DNA of 64,000 bases from an uncultured Luteimonas sp. (GTDB taxonomy: Bacteria > Pseudomonadota > Gammaproteobacteria > Xanthomonadales > Xanthomonadaceae): contig CALLKI010000080.1 of the NCBI GenBank assembly GCA_938008415.1, positions 1-64,000 on the forward strand, read 5' to 3'. Shown here piece after piece: positions 1-8,666 of the stretch; position 1 is the first letter of the stretch, and every line of letters starts with the position of its first letter. Made by a program: the position numbers and the translations under genes. The notes beneath the pieces were generated by a model, which saw only the letters and a list, made by a program, of their open reading frames with translations, searched no databases and was not told the DNA's origin.

Positions 1-72
1 TCATGGAACCTCCTGGCTGGGGAAAACATGCCAGAAAGTTCTACTTATGGGGTGTCTGCGGATCGGGGAAGC

Positions 73-1536
73 TTACGAGAACAGCGGGAGCTGCGGCGTT
101 GCCTGCGTGCCGGCGCGCTTCGCGGATGACCAGCCGCCTGCCCCTGCGCGCGGCGCATCCTGGCCGCGGGGCGAGCTGGTGCGTTTCCGGGCCTCGCGAT
201 GGCTCGCCTCGGCCAGGACCTTGAACCGGCGTTCCCGGTCCTGGTAGAGCTCCACGGCGTCGCTGGTGGCCTGTTTCCGGGTGAAGGGATCCTCGTCGCG
301 GTCCCGGTCCGGGATGCTCTGGAAGGGGATCCGCATGGGGGCCGCGCCATGGGCGATCGCCCTGGCCATGGAGCCGAAGTAGAGGACGTTGTGGAACTTG
401 CGGTTGATGCGGTCCAGCGCCTCGGTCACCAACCGGTCGCGCTGCCGCGGGGCCATGAGTTCGCCGCTGGCCTGGCCACGCGGCTCCAGGTCGAACAGCG
501 TCACCGCCACCGAGAGCGGCGGGTGGCGCTGCGGGTCCCAGCGTCCCGAGCGCATGGCTTGCTCCAGCCGTGCAAGCTCCCCGCCGAGCAGGCGCAGCAG
601 CGAGGGCGTGTCGTCCAGTGGCGCGAAGTGCAGGTCACGTTCGAAGCGGTGCTCCATGCCGACGAAGCGGACGCGGATCGCCATGCCTCCGGCGAGGTAG
701 CCCTCGTCGCGCATGCGCATGGCGGCCTTGGCCAGCAGCTTGAACAGGACCGCGCGGGCACCGCCGTAGTCACGCAGCTCGGGGCCCAGCACGTGCGAAT
801 GGCCGATGGAGCCGCGCCGGGTGCGACGCCCGGGCACCTCGTGCCCGCGCAGCTGCATCCAGTAGCGTTCGCCCTCGATGCTGCCCCATGCGGCCCGCAG
901 TTGCTTGCGCGTCGCCATGCACAGCTGCTCGGCGGTGTGGATGCCGGCGTTGCGCAGGCGCCGTTCGATCGACGGCCCGATGCCGCAGAAATCGCGCAGT
1001 TCCAGCCCGTACAGGCAATGCGGCAGGTCGGACAGCCCGATCACCTTCAGTCCGTCGCGGCCTGCCATGTCCGAGGCGGTCTTGGCCAGGAACCGGTTGG
1101 GCGCGATGCCGATCGAACAGCGGATCCAGTCGAACTCCTCGCGGATGCGCTCCTTGATCCTGCGCGCGATGGCGATGGCGTTCCCGGGTTCGCGCTCGCG
1201 GCCGATCAGCCAGCACGGGACCTCGTCGATGGACGCGGGGTGGTCGTGGGGAATGCAGTCGGCGATCGCCGCCATCAGCCGGTGGTGGATCTCGATGTAG
1301 CGCGCGGGCCGCGCCTCGACCAGCAGGATGTCGGGGCAGGTTTCCACCGCTTCCCAGACCGGCGTGCCGGTGCGGATCCCGTACGCCTTGGCTTCGTTGC
1401 TGGCGGCGATGCAGCAGGTGGTGGGTGACATCACCGGGACCACACCCACGGGCCTGCCGCGCAGCCGGGGCTCGTCCTGCTGCTCGACGGACGCGAAGAA
1501 CGAGTTGAAGTCGACGTACAGGCAGCGGAGGGTCAC
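73..1536 (-). CDS. Y-family (DinB/Pol IV-like) translesion DNA polymerase
   Basis: Predicted error-prone Y-family polymerase of 487 aa, reading from a GTG start. The first catalytic motif is at the N-terminus (YVDFNSFFASVE, Asp9) and the second is SIDE with Asp104 and Glu105. The finger/palm stretch GIAPNRFLAKTASDMA follows, then an HhH region and a little-finger domain (about 240-360). The tail after residue 400 is basic and low in complexity and ends in QLPLFS, a textbook beta-clamp binding pentapeptide at the extreme C-terminus. All three carboxylates are present, so it is not the catalytically dead ImuB type. No imuA or dnaE2 is visible on the side covered by the window. It lies 78 bp downstream of rpiA on the same strand. 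The exact subfamily is uncertain. Confidence 0.88.
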   Translation of the reverse strand: MTLRCLYVDFNSFFASVEQQDEPRLRGRPVGVVPVMSPTTCCIAASNEAKAYGIRTGTPVWEAVETCPDILLVEARPARYIEIHHRLMAAIADCIPHDHPASIDEVPCWLIGREREPGNAIAIARRIKERIREEFDWIRCSIGIAPNRFLAKTASDMAGRDGLKVIGLSDLPHCLYGLELRDFCGIGPSIERRLRNAGIHTAEQLCMATRKQLRAAWGSIEGERYWMQLRGHEVPGRRTRRGSIGHSHVLGPELRDYGGARAVLFKLLAKAAMRMRDEGYLAGGMAIRVRFVGMEHRFERDLHFAPLDDTPSLLRLLGGELARLEQAMRSGRWDPQRHPPLSVAVTLFDLEPRGQASGELMAPRQRDRLVTEALDRINRKFHNVLYFGSMARAIAHGAAPMRIPFQSIPDRDRDEDPFTRKQATSDAVELYQDRERRFKVLAEASHREARKRTSSPRGQDAPRAGAGGWSSAKRAGTQATPQLPLFS

Positions 1537-1614
1537 GGGACGGGTACGCGATGACCTCCGGCGAGTATCGCGCCGCGCCGTCTCAGGCCAAGAGATAACA
1601 GTAAAACCAGTGGG

Positions 1615-2261
1615 TTAGAAGATCTCCGGGGGCTCCCCGCCGACGATCACCACGTCGGCCGGACGGCGCGCGAACAGGCCGACGCTGACCACGCCCGGGA
1701 TCTGGTTGAGTTCGCGCTCCATCGCCAACGGGTCGGTGATGGACAGGTTGTGCACGTCGAGGATCCAGTTGCCGTTGTCGGTGACCACGCCCTGGCGCCA
1801 CACCGGCTGGCCGCCGGTCATGCGCAGGATCTCTCGCGCCACCAGGCTGCGCGCCATCGGGATCACCTCCACCGGCAGCGGGAATTTCCCGAGCACGGGC
1901 ACCCGTTTGGACGGGTCGATGATGCAGACGAACTTCTCCGAGGCTTCGGCGATGATCTTCTCGCGGGTCAGCGCCGCGCCGCCGCCCTTGATCAGCCGCT
2001 TGTGCGGGTCGCATTCGTCGGCACCGTCCACGTAGAGTGGCAGCGGACCGGTGTGGTTGAGGTCGAGCACGTCGATGCCATGCTGCTTCAGCCGCGCCGT
2101 GCTCTGCTCGGAACTGGACACCGCGCCGGCGATACGGTGGCGGATGCGGGCCAGCGCGTCGATGAAGAAGGCCACGGTGGAACCGGTGCCGACGCCGACG
2201 ACCATGCCGTCCTCGACGAACTCGATGGCCTTCTCGCCGGCCAGGCGCTTGGCTTCCGACA

Positions 2262-2262
<1 letters not shown>
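1615..2262 (-). CDS. rpiA: Ribose-5-phosphate isomerase A
   Basis: Interconverts ribose 5-phosphate and ribulose 5-phosphate in the non-oxidative pentose phosphate pathway, linking to the transketolase gene at 36 kb. The product is 215 aa, close to the usual 219. Visible RpiA signatures are the phosphate loop GVGTGSTVAFFIDAL near residue 23, the catalytic VDGADE and the lysine-glycine loop KGGGAALTREK. The ATG shares one base with the stop of the upstream EVE-domain gene (TGATG), which fixes the start and indicates translational coupling. The TAA stop is followed after 78 bp by the polymerase gene. Confidence 0.96.
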
Positions 2263-2728
<466 letters not shown>

Positions 2729-2732
<4 letters not shown>

Positions 2733-3316
2733 GTCGGGGTCGGTCGGAAGTAGGTGGCCTGTTCGGTGCAGATCGCGTCCGGCGCGATGTCCCACGAGGC
2801 ATCGTCGAGGGCCTCGACGCGCTGCAGTTCGAAGGCGGCGCCGACCAGGGCGGGCGGTGCCGGGCGCGTGGCGCGGAACGCGAAGCTGCGATCGTACCAG
2901 CCGCCTCCCATGCCGAGGCGGCGGCACGCGGCGTCGAAGGCCACCAGCGGCGCGACCGCCATCGCCAGTGAGTCCGCTTCCAGCAGCGCCTCCTCGTCCA
3001 CATCCGGCTCGGGGATGCCGTAGCGGTTGGGCACCAGCGGGTCGCCCGGCTTCCAGGGGGCGAAGCGCAGGCGTCCGTCGCCGTGCAGCACCGGCAGGCA
3101 GTAGGTCACGCCGGGCGGCAGGCGCAATTGCCAGGCGTGGAGGGCGATCTCGCCATCCATGGCCCAGTAGCCGGCGACGTAACCATGCGTGGGGGCGAAC
3201 GGCAGCGCGAGCAGGCGTCCCGCGAGCATTTCCGCGGCGGCGATGCGCTCGGCGGGCGGCAGCGCCCGGCGGCGTTCACGCATGATGCGCCGCAGGCTGC
3301 CGCGCTCGGGGGTCAT
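2729..3316 (-). CDS. fau: 5-formyltetrahydrofolate cyclo-ligase
   Basis: Converts 5-formyl-THF to 5,10-methenyl-THF using ATP (YgfA/Fau family). The chosen ATG gives 195 aa, the normal length for the family. A longer reading frame runs back through the 6S RNA and is rejected. Recognisable pieces are the N-terminal basic helix RRIMRERRRALPPAER, the PLVAFDAACRRLGMGGGWYDR motif (given here in two parts, PLVAFDAACRR and LGMGGGWYDR) that binds nucleotide and substrate, and the ygfA-type C-terminus. It follows the 6S RNA gene by 106 nt, the classical ssrS-ygfA arrangement of gammaproteobacteria, and overlaps the EVE gene by 4 nt. Confidence 0.93.
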
Positions 3317-3422
3317 CGGGAAGGAATCGCATCGGGCATGGCCGTCATTGTCGCCGCGGCGGCCTTGGCGCGGAAGGGAGCCGCCGCCGGCAGTTCCGGG
3401 GCGGCGTCCGCGGATGGGAAAT

Positions 3423-3608
3423 ACGTCCTCCGCCATGCCGATGCCTGCGGAACGACCTTGAACCCGAGGTTCAGGTGGGGACGCCAGGATTCCATCGGGC
3501 TTCCCGCAGCGTGGCGGACATGCACTCCCGGAATCCGCCGCATCCCCGAGGTCGTTGTTAAGGGACAAGGCGAATGTTGCGCATGCTGTCGCACACGGCA
3601 GAGGACGT
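3423..3608 (-). ncRNA. ssrS: 6S RNA (ssrS)
   Basis: About 186 nt. The 5' end ACGTCCTCTGCCGTG (from 3608 downward) and the 3' end CATGGCGGAGGACGT (to 3423) form a 15-bp closing stem with only G-U wobbles. The 3' half carries the conserved element CACCTGAACCTCGGGTTCAA followed by GCAGGCATCGGCATGGCGGAG, closely matching the 3' side of enterobacterial 6S RNA. It sits between zapA and fau, the conserved location for ssrS. A TATACT box lies just upstream of the 5' end. 6S RNA binds the sigma-70 holoenzyme by mimicking an open promoter in stationary phase. This RNA fills the 381-bp gap between the two protein genes. Confidence 0.9.
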
Positions 3609-3614
3609 GCGGGA

Positions 3615-3620
3615 AGTATA
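3615..3620 (-). promoter_or_regulatory. -10 box of the 6S RNA promoter
   Basis: TATACT on the minus strand, 6 nt before the inferred 6S RNA 5' end at 3608. It differs from the sigma-70 consensus at one position. A convincing -35 element is not evident; a TGCATC-like hexamer lies at roughly the right distance. Confidence 0.6.
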
Positions 3621-3697
3621 CCGGGATTGCCGGGTGGTGGATGCATGCCGGCCGGCGGAAACGCACCGGATCCGGCCGGGAAGATGAATGCGCGAGG

Positions 3698-3997
3698 TCA
3701 ACGCGCGGTGTCGAGCAGGGCGTCGAGCTTGCGCTGCAGGTCGGCGAGGATGCGGGCGACTTCCTGGTCGCGCTGCCGGGCTTCGTCGCGCAGCTGCTGC
3801 AGCTCGTGGGCGAGGTTGAGCGCGGCGAGCACGGCGAGGCGGTCGATCGCGACCATGCGGTTGCCACCACGGATCTCGCGCATCCTGCCGTCGAGCAGGC
3901 GCGCCGCAGACATCAGGCTCTCGCGCCCCCCGGGAACCACGCCCACGGTGTATTCGCGGTCGAGGATGCGGACGTTGACAGGCTCGGGCGTGCTCAC
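3698..3997 (-). CDS. zapA: Cell division protein ZapA
   Basis: 99-aa ZapA homologue that bundles FtsZ protofilaments at the division septum. The N-terminal VNVRILDREYTVGV strand pattern, the MREI-like helix and the long C-terminal coiled coil (about residues 55-98, HELQQLRDEARQRDQEVARI) match the family. It starts with GTG, which overlaps the TGA of the upstream coiled-coil gene (GTGA). It lies immediately upstream of 6S RNA, as in E. coli. Confidence 0.92.
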   Translation of the reverse strand: MSTPEPVNVRILDREYTVGVVPGGRESLMSAARLLDGRMREIRGGNRMVAIDRLAVLAALNLAHELQQLRDEARQRDQEVARILADLQRKLDALLDTAR

Positions 3998-4215
3998 GTG
4001 TGCTGCTCCAGCGACTTCAGGCGCGCGATCATCGCCTCGACCCGGGACCTCGCCTGCTCGTTCTTAGCCAGCAGCTGTGCACGCTCGTTTGCGATCTGTT
4101 CGTGCTGCTGCCGGAGCGACTGGTTCTCGTCCGCCAGGCGACGCAACCGGTCCGCCAGCTGGTCGATGCGGTCGGCGACGGCGCGGAGCTGGGCGATCAC
4201 GTCCGGGGTGTCCAT
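3994..4215 (-). CDS. ZapB-like coiled-coil protein (TIGR02449 type)
   Basis: 73-aa protein that is almost entirely predicted coiled coil: heptads with Leu/Ile from residue 8 to 70 (RIDQLADRLRRLADENQ). Small acidic/basic coiled-coil proteins directly before zapA are widespread in gammaproteobacteria and usually annotated as TIGR02449. A role in FtsZ-ring organisation with ZapA is plausible from the 4-nt overlap and the ZapB-like build, but it is inferred. No other domain is visible. Confidence 0.8.
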   Translation of the reverse strand: MDTPDVIAQLRAVADRIDQLADRLRRLADENQSLRQQHEQIANERAQLLAKNEQARSRVEAMIARLKSLEQHT

Positions 4216-4246
4216 GCGGCCACGATAGGCAGGCGGCCGGGGCCGG

Positions 4247-6457
4247 TCAAGCCATCGCGGCGCGGCTGGACGGCCCCCCCCGGCGGGCCGGGATCCAGTT
4301 GCGGATGAACGCCAGGCAGGCATGGGCGTCGAGGGGGGGCGACAGCCAGAATCCCTGGATCTCGTCGCAGCCGTGGCAGGCCAGGAACTGCATCTGGGCC
4401 TCGGTCTCCACGCCCTCGGCGACCACGTTCAGGCCCAGGGAGTGGGCCATGGTGATGACCGTGCTGGTGATTGCGGCGTCTTCCGGGTCGTGGGTCAGGT
4501 CGCCGATGAATTCCTTGTCGATCTTGATCGTGGTGATCGGCAGCCGCTTCAGGTAGGCCAGCGAGGAATACCCGGTGCCGAAGTCGTCGATCGCCAGCGA
4601 CACGCCCAGCTCGCGGAAGGCACTCAACTTGGCGGAGGTGTGCTCGGCATTGACCATCAGCACGCTCTCGGTCAGCTCCAGCTCGAGGTTGCCCGCCGGC
4701 AGGCCCACGTCGGCGAGCACGCGTGCCACCACGTCGGGGAAATCGCCGCGCAGCAGTTGCAGCACCGAGACGTTGACCGAAACCGACAGGTCCTTGATCC
4801 CGTGCTGGCGCCAGCGGTGCAGGGCGAGGCAGGCCTCGCGCAGCACCCATTCGCCGATCTCCAGGATCAGCCCGCTTTCCTCTGCGATCGGGATGAAGTC
4901 ACCGGGCGGGATGCTGCCGTGCTCGCGGCTGGTCCAGCGCAGCAGGGCCTCCACGCCGGTGATCCGCGATTCGCCCAGGGCCAGCCGCGGCTGGAAGACC
5001 AGGGCCAGCTCGCCGCGGTCGAGGACCTTGCGCAGCGCGCTGGAGATCGTGGCCCGGTAGCGGACCGCCACGTCCATGGCGTCGTCGTAGCGCATGAAGG
5101 TCCGGCGCCCGGCGGCTTTGGCCTGGTACATGGCGGTGTCGGCCTGCTTCAGCAGTTCGGTCGGGACCTGGGCGTGGTCCGGGTAGAGGCTGATGCCGAT
5201 CGAGGGCGAGATCGAGATCTCGCGGCGGTCGTCGAGCAGCAGCGGCGCCTCGAACGCCATGATGATCTCGCGTGCGACCTTGTCGGCCTCCTCCGGGGAC
5301 TCGAGGTTCTCCAGGACCACGGTGAACTCGTCGCCGCCGAGGCGGGCGACGGTGTGGTGCAGGCCGACGGTCTGCTGGAGGCGGGAGGCGGCGGCGCGCA
5401 GGATGCGGTCGCCGGCGGCGTGGCCGAGCGAGTCGTTGATGTCCTTGAAGCGGTCCAGGTCCAGGAACAGCACCGCGACCAGGCTGTCCTCGCGCTGCGC
5501 GCGCACGATCGCGCGCGAGAGCCGGTCGGCCAGCAGCGAGCGGTTGGGCAGGTTGGTCAGGGTGTCGAAGTTGGCGAGGTAGCGCAGCTCCTGCTCGGCG
5601 CGCTTCTGCTGGGTGATGTCGTTGAGCACGGCGACGTGCAGGGCGACCTGGCCGTTGCTGTCGTAGACGCAACTGGATTCGATCGAGCAGAGGAATTCCT
5701 CGCCGTCCTTGCGCCGCTGCCAGATCTCGCCGCTCCAGCGGCCGTTCCTGATGATCTGTTCCCGGATGTGCCGGTAGAAGGCGCTGTCGTGCTGCAGGCT
5801 GTCGAGGATGCTGGCGTTGCGGCCGATGATCTCGGACTCCTCGTAGCCGGTCATGCGCGCGAACGCGGGGTTGACCGAGATGAAGTCGAAGTTGCGGTCC
5901 AGCACCGAGACCGCCTCGTTCATGCTGCGCAGCACCTCGGCGGCGATCTGGCGCTCGCGTTCGGCGGCACGCGTCCGGGTGATGTCCAGCGCCGTGCCCG
6001 CGACCCGGCGGATGCTGCCGTCCGGGTCGGTGGCCACGGCCCGGCCCCGGGCACGCATCCAGATCCAGCCGCCGCGTCCGTCGGCGACGCGCAGCTCGGC
6101 GTGGAAATTCCGGGTCTGCCCCCTGAGGTAGGCGTCGAGGCATCCGGTCGCCAGCGGCACGTCGTCCGGGTGGAGCAGCTCGGTGGCCGGCACGGTTTCC
6201 CAGGGCATCCCGCCCGGGCTGCCGCCGGGATCCCCGGGCAGCAGCCGGCGCAGCAGGCCGGTCTTGACGTCGTAGTCCCAGTAGTGTTCTCCGCTCGCCC
6301 ACAGGGCCAGCTTGAGCCGCTCCTCGCGGTCGCGCAGTTGCCGCAGGTAGGCACGTTCGTTGCGGCGTCGCCGCGTCACCAGCGCGACGAGCCCGGCGAC
6401 CAGCGCCGTGAGCACGACTGCGCCGGCGATCAGCAGTGGATGAGCGGTGGCGGGCAT
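4247..6457 (-). CDS. PAS-PAS-GGDEF-EAL c-di-GMP signalling protein
   Basis: 736-aa membrane-anchored bifunctional cyclic-di-GMP enzyme. One transmembrane helix (about residues 8-28) is followed by two PAS domains (about 45-160 and 165-290). A GGDEF domain has an intact RLGGDEF signature, and a C-terminal EAL domain has EALLRW, NVS, LTES, DDFGTGYSS, KIDKEFI and EGVET motifs. Both active sites look complete, so synthesis and hydrolysis are both possible. The ATG at 6457 is chosen because it directly precedes the membrane helix; an in-frame extension upstream runs antisense through ygfB. It is divergent from ygfB-pepP. A PilZ receptor gene lies 4 kb away. Confidence 0.92.
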   Translation of the reverse strand: MPATAHPLLIAGAVVLTALVAGLVALVTRRRRNERAYLRQLRDREERLKLALWASGEHYWDYDVKTGLLRRLLPGDPGGSPGGMPWETVPATELLHPDDVPLATGCLDAYLRGQTRNFHAELRVADGRGGWIWMRARGRAVATDPDGSIRRVAGTALDITRTRAAERERQIAAEVLRSMNEAVSVLDRNFDFISVNPAFARMTGYEESEIIGRNASILDSLQHDSAFYRHIREQIIRNGRWSGEIWQRRKDGEEFLCSIESSCVYDSNGQVALHVAVLNDITQQKRAEQELRYLANFDTLTNLPNRSLLADRLSRAIVRAQREDSLVAVLFLDLDRFKDINDSLGHAAGDRILRAAASRLQQTVGLHHTVARLGGDEFTVVLENLESPEEADKVAREIIMAFEAPLLLDDRREISISPSIGISLYPDHAQVPTELLKQADTAMYQAKAAGRRTFMRYDDAMDVAVRYRATISSALRKVLDRGELALVFQPRLALGESRITGVEALLRWTSREHGSIPPGDFIPIAEESGLILEIGEWVLREACLALHRWRQHGIKDLSVSVNVSVLQLLRGDFPDVVARVLADVGLPAGNLELELTESVLMVNAEHTSAKLSAFRELGVSLAIDDFGTGYSSLAYLKRLPITTIKIDKEFIGDLTHDPEDAAITSTVITMAHSLGLNVVAEGVETEAQMQFLACHGCDEIQGFWLSPPLDAHACLAFIRNWIPARRGGPSSRAAMA

Positions 6458-6491
6458 TCGGTCGCGCGTCCCCCCTGGCGGACGGTTCCCG

Positions 6492-6521
6492 AGTGTAGGC
6501 ACGGACCGCTCCGGCCAACAA
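6492..6521 (-). promoter_or_regulatory. Possible promoter of the GGDEF-EAL gene
   Basis: Minus-strand TTGTTG (6516-6521) and TACACT (6492-6497) are separated by 18 nt in the 114-bp divergent region between the GGDEF-EAL gene and ygfB. Matches to consensus are moderate (3/6 and 4/6). Confidence 0.35.
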
Positions 6522-6571
6522 GCGACCGCCGTGGTGGTTCCGGTTGCTAGACTTGGGGCCCTTGCAACAGG

Positions 6572-7129
6572 ATGGACACCGCCGTGGCCTCTACCCTGCC
6601 TGATTTCCGGGAAGTCGACGATGCCTGCCGCCGGCTGGGCCTGGGCGTGGACGCCAGCGAACTGCATGGGAGTCTGTGCGGCTGGCTGGCCGGCGGGGGC
6701 GCGGACGATGCCGGCTGGCTGCGCCGGGTCCTGCTCGTGGACGCGGTGGAAACGCCCGACGAGGATCATGTCTTCGAGCGCCTGCGCCGCGCCACCGCCG
6801 AGCAGTTCGAGGACCCCGGGTTCGGCCTCGAGCTGCTCATCCCCGATGCCGAGGCCTCCCTGTTCCTGCGCAGCGGCGCCCTGTTCGAATGGTGCCGCGG
6901 CTTCGTCGGCGCGTTCGGGCTGGCCGCCGGGTCGGATCCGCCGCTGTCCGAGGAGGGGAGGGAGGCGCTGACCGACCTCGCCAGGCTGGCCGCCGCCCGG
7001 GCCGAGGAGGAGGGCGACGAGGAGGACGAGGAGGCCTTCACCGAGATCGAGGAGTATGTCCGCGTCGCGGTGATGCTGCTGCATGGGGACTGCGTCCTGG
7101 GGCCGCGCCACCGGCGGAGCCTGAACTGA
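6572..7129 (+). CDS. ygfB: YgfB/UPF0149 family protein
   Basis: 185-aa member of the UPF0149 (YgfB) family, recognised by the helical layout with ASELHGSLCGWLAGG, LFLRSGALFEWCRGFVGAFG and the acidic stretch (about residues 147-160) before EIEEYVRVAVMLLH. In Pseudomonas aeruginosa the family member represses the alpA lysis regulon, but the general function is poorly known. As elsewhere in gammaproteobacteria, it is coupled to pepP, whose ATG overlaps its stop (TGATG). Confidence 0.88.
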   Translation: MDTAVASTLPDFREVDDACRRLGLGVDASELHGSLCGWLAGGGADDAGWLRRVLLVDAVETPDEDHVFERLRRATAEQFEDPGFGLELLIPDAEASLFLRSGALFEWCRGFVGAFGLAAGSDPPLSEEGREALTDLARLAAARAEEEGDEEDEEAFTEIEEYVRVAVMLLHGDCVLGPRHRRSLN

Positions 7130-8454
7130 TGCGGGCAATGACGGGCATCTCCGCCGCCGAGTTCGCGCGCCGGCGGCGGCAATTGATGCGCATGGCGGGC
7201 GAGGACGCGATCATCGTCGTGCCCGCCGCCCCCGAGCGCGTGCGCAGCCGCGACACGCACTATCCGTACCGGCAGGATTCGGACCTGTGGTACCTGACCG
7301 GCTTCCCCGAGCCGGAGGCGGTGCTGGTGCTGATCCCGGGCCGCCGCCATGGCGAGACCCTGCTGTTCTGCCGCGAGCGTGACCCGGAACGCGAGGCCTG
7401 GGACGGGCCGCGCTACGGGCCGGAGGGCGCGGTGGAGGCGTTCGGTCTCGACGACGCCTACCCGATCGACGATCTCGACGACATCCTGCCCGGCCTGCTC
7501 GAGGGCCGGACCCGGGTGTACTACCACTTCGGCCGGGATCCCGAATTCGACCTCAAGCTGATCGGCTGGCTCAACCGGGTGCGGGAACAGGTGCGCCTGG
7601 GCGCGCAGCCGCCCCACGAGTTCCTCGAGCTGGGCCACCTGCTCGACGAGCTGCGGCTGTTCAAGTCCCGGGACGAGCTGCGGCTGATGCGCCGCGCCGC
7701 CGAGATCACCATGGAGGCGCACCGCGAGGCGATGCGCATCGTCCGCCCCGGCATCCATGAATACGTGCTGCAGGCCGAGATCGAGCGCGTGTTCCGCGCC
7801 GCCGGCGCGCATCCCGCGTACAACAGCATCGTCGGCGCGGGGGCCAACGCCTGCGTGCTGCACTACCGCGCCAACGATGCGGTCGTGCGCGACGGTGAGC
7901 TGGTGCTCATCGATGCCGGCGCCGAGTACCGTGGCTACGCCGCCGACATCACCAGGACCTTCCCTGCCAACGGCCGCTTCACCCGGGAGCAGCGCGCGCT
8001 GCACGAGCTGGTGCTGGCCGCGCAGGCCGCGGCGCTGGAGAAGGCGCGGCCCGGCGTGCCGTACGAGGCCGGGCACAATGCCGCGGTCGAGGTCCTGACC
8101 GAGGGCCTGCTGGAACTGGGCCTGCTCAGGGGCAGGCTGAAGAAGCTGATCGCGGAGAATGCCTACAAGCGCTTCTACCCGCACAAGTCCGGCCACTGGC
8201 TGGGCCTGGACGTGCACGACGTGGGCGACTACCGCATCGACGGCGAGTCGCGCCTGCTCGAGCCCGGCATGGTGTTCACCATCGAGCCCGGCCTGTACGT
8301 GCGCCTGGACGACGCCTCGGTGCCGGAGAAGTGGCGCGGTATCGGGATCCGCATCGAGGATGACGTGGCCATCACCCGCGACGGCCACGAGGTGCTGACC
8401 GAGGGCCTGCCACGCAGCGCCGAGGAGATCGAGGCGTTCATGGCCGCGCGCTGA
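7129..8454 (+). CDS. pepP: Xaa-Pro aminopeptidase
   Basis: 441-aa aminopeptidase P (M24B), removing N-terminal residues that precede proline. An N-terminal creatinase-like domain (SRDTHYPYRQDSDLWYLTGF) leads into the pita-bread catalytic domain. Metal ligands are visible: the two Asp of LIDAGAEYRGYAADITRTF, His in HKSGHWLGLDVHD, Glu in FTIEPGLY and Glu in GIRIEDD. Length matches E. coli PepP (441 aa). The start at the TGATG overlap with ygfB is preferred over longer in-frame extensions. The ubiH gene that often follows is missing here; a convergent pepQ is found instead. Confidence 0.95.
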   Translation: MRAMTGISAAEFARRRRQLMRMAGEDAIIVVPAAPERVRSRDTHYPYRQDSDLWYLTGFPEPEAVLVLIPGRRHGETLLFCRERDPEREAWDGPRYGPEGAVEAFGLDDAYPIDDLDDILPGLLEGRTRVYYHFGRDPEFDLKLIGWLNRVREQVRLGAQPPHEFLELGHLLDELRLFKSRDELRLMRRAAEITMEAHREAMRIVRPGIHEYVLQAEIERVFRAAGAHPAYNSIVGAGANACVLHYRANDAVVRDGELVLIDAGAEYRGYAADITRTFPANGRFTREQRALHELVLAAQAAALEKARPGVPYEAGHNAAVEVLTEGLLELGLLRGRLKKLIAENAYKRFYPHKSGHWLGLDVHDVGDYRIDGESRLLEPGMVFTIEPGLYVRLDDASVPEKWRGIGIRIEDDVAITRDGHEVLTEGLPRSAEEIEAFMAAR

Positions 8455-8666
8455 GCGCGGGTTGCGCCGTCGGTTTCAACATCGCGGCGACGGGTGGATC
8501 CGGACCGGATCGCCACAGGTGCCGGTGAACACCGCGGTCACCGCAGGGCCCACGCCGGTCGGTGGCCGGCGGAAGGCCACGCCCGGCGTGGGCTGGCGCC
8601 CGTGCCCGGCGGCCACGTCGTCGGCCGCGAACGCGGCCGCCTGGCGGGAACCGGGCCGGTACGGGT

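Noticed and set aside
1..72. Start of window
   Set aside because: No coding signal or RNA structure could be supported in these 72 bases.
1537..1614. Possible LexA operator upstream of the Y-family polymerase
   Set aside because: Only a CTG half-site (ACTGTTATC) is seen, without the matching CAG at the right distance.
8455..8666. Gap between convergent pepP and pepQ
   Set aside because: GC-rich sequence with open frames but no homology, and no stem with a T tract clear enough to call a terminator.
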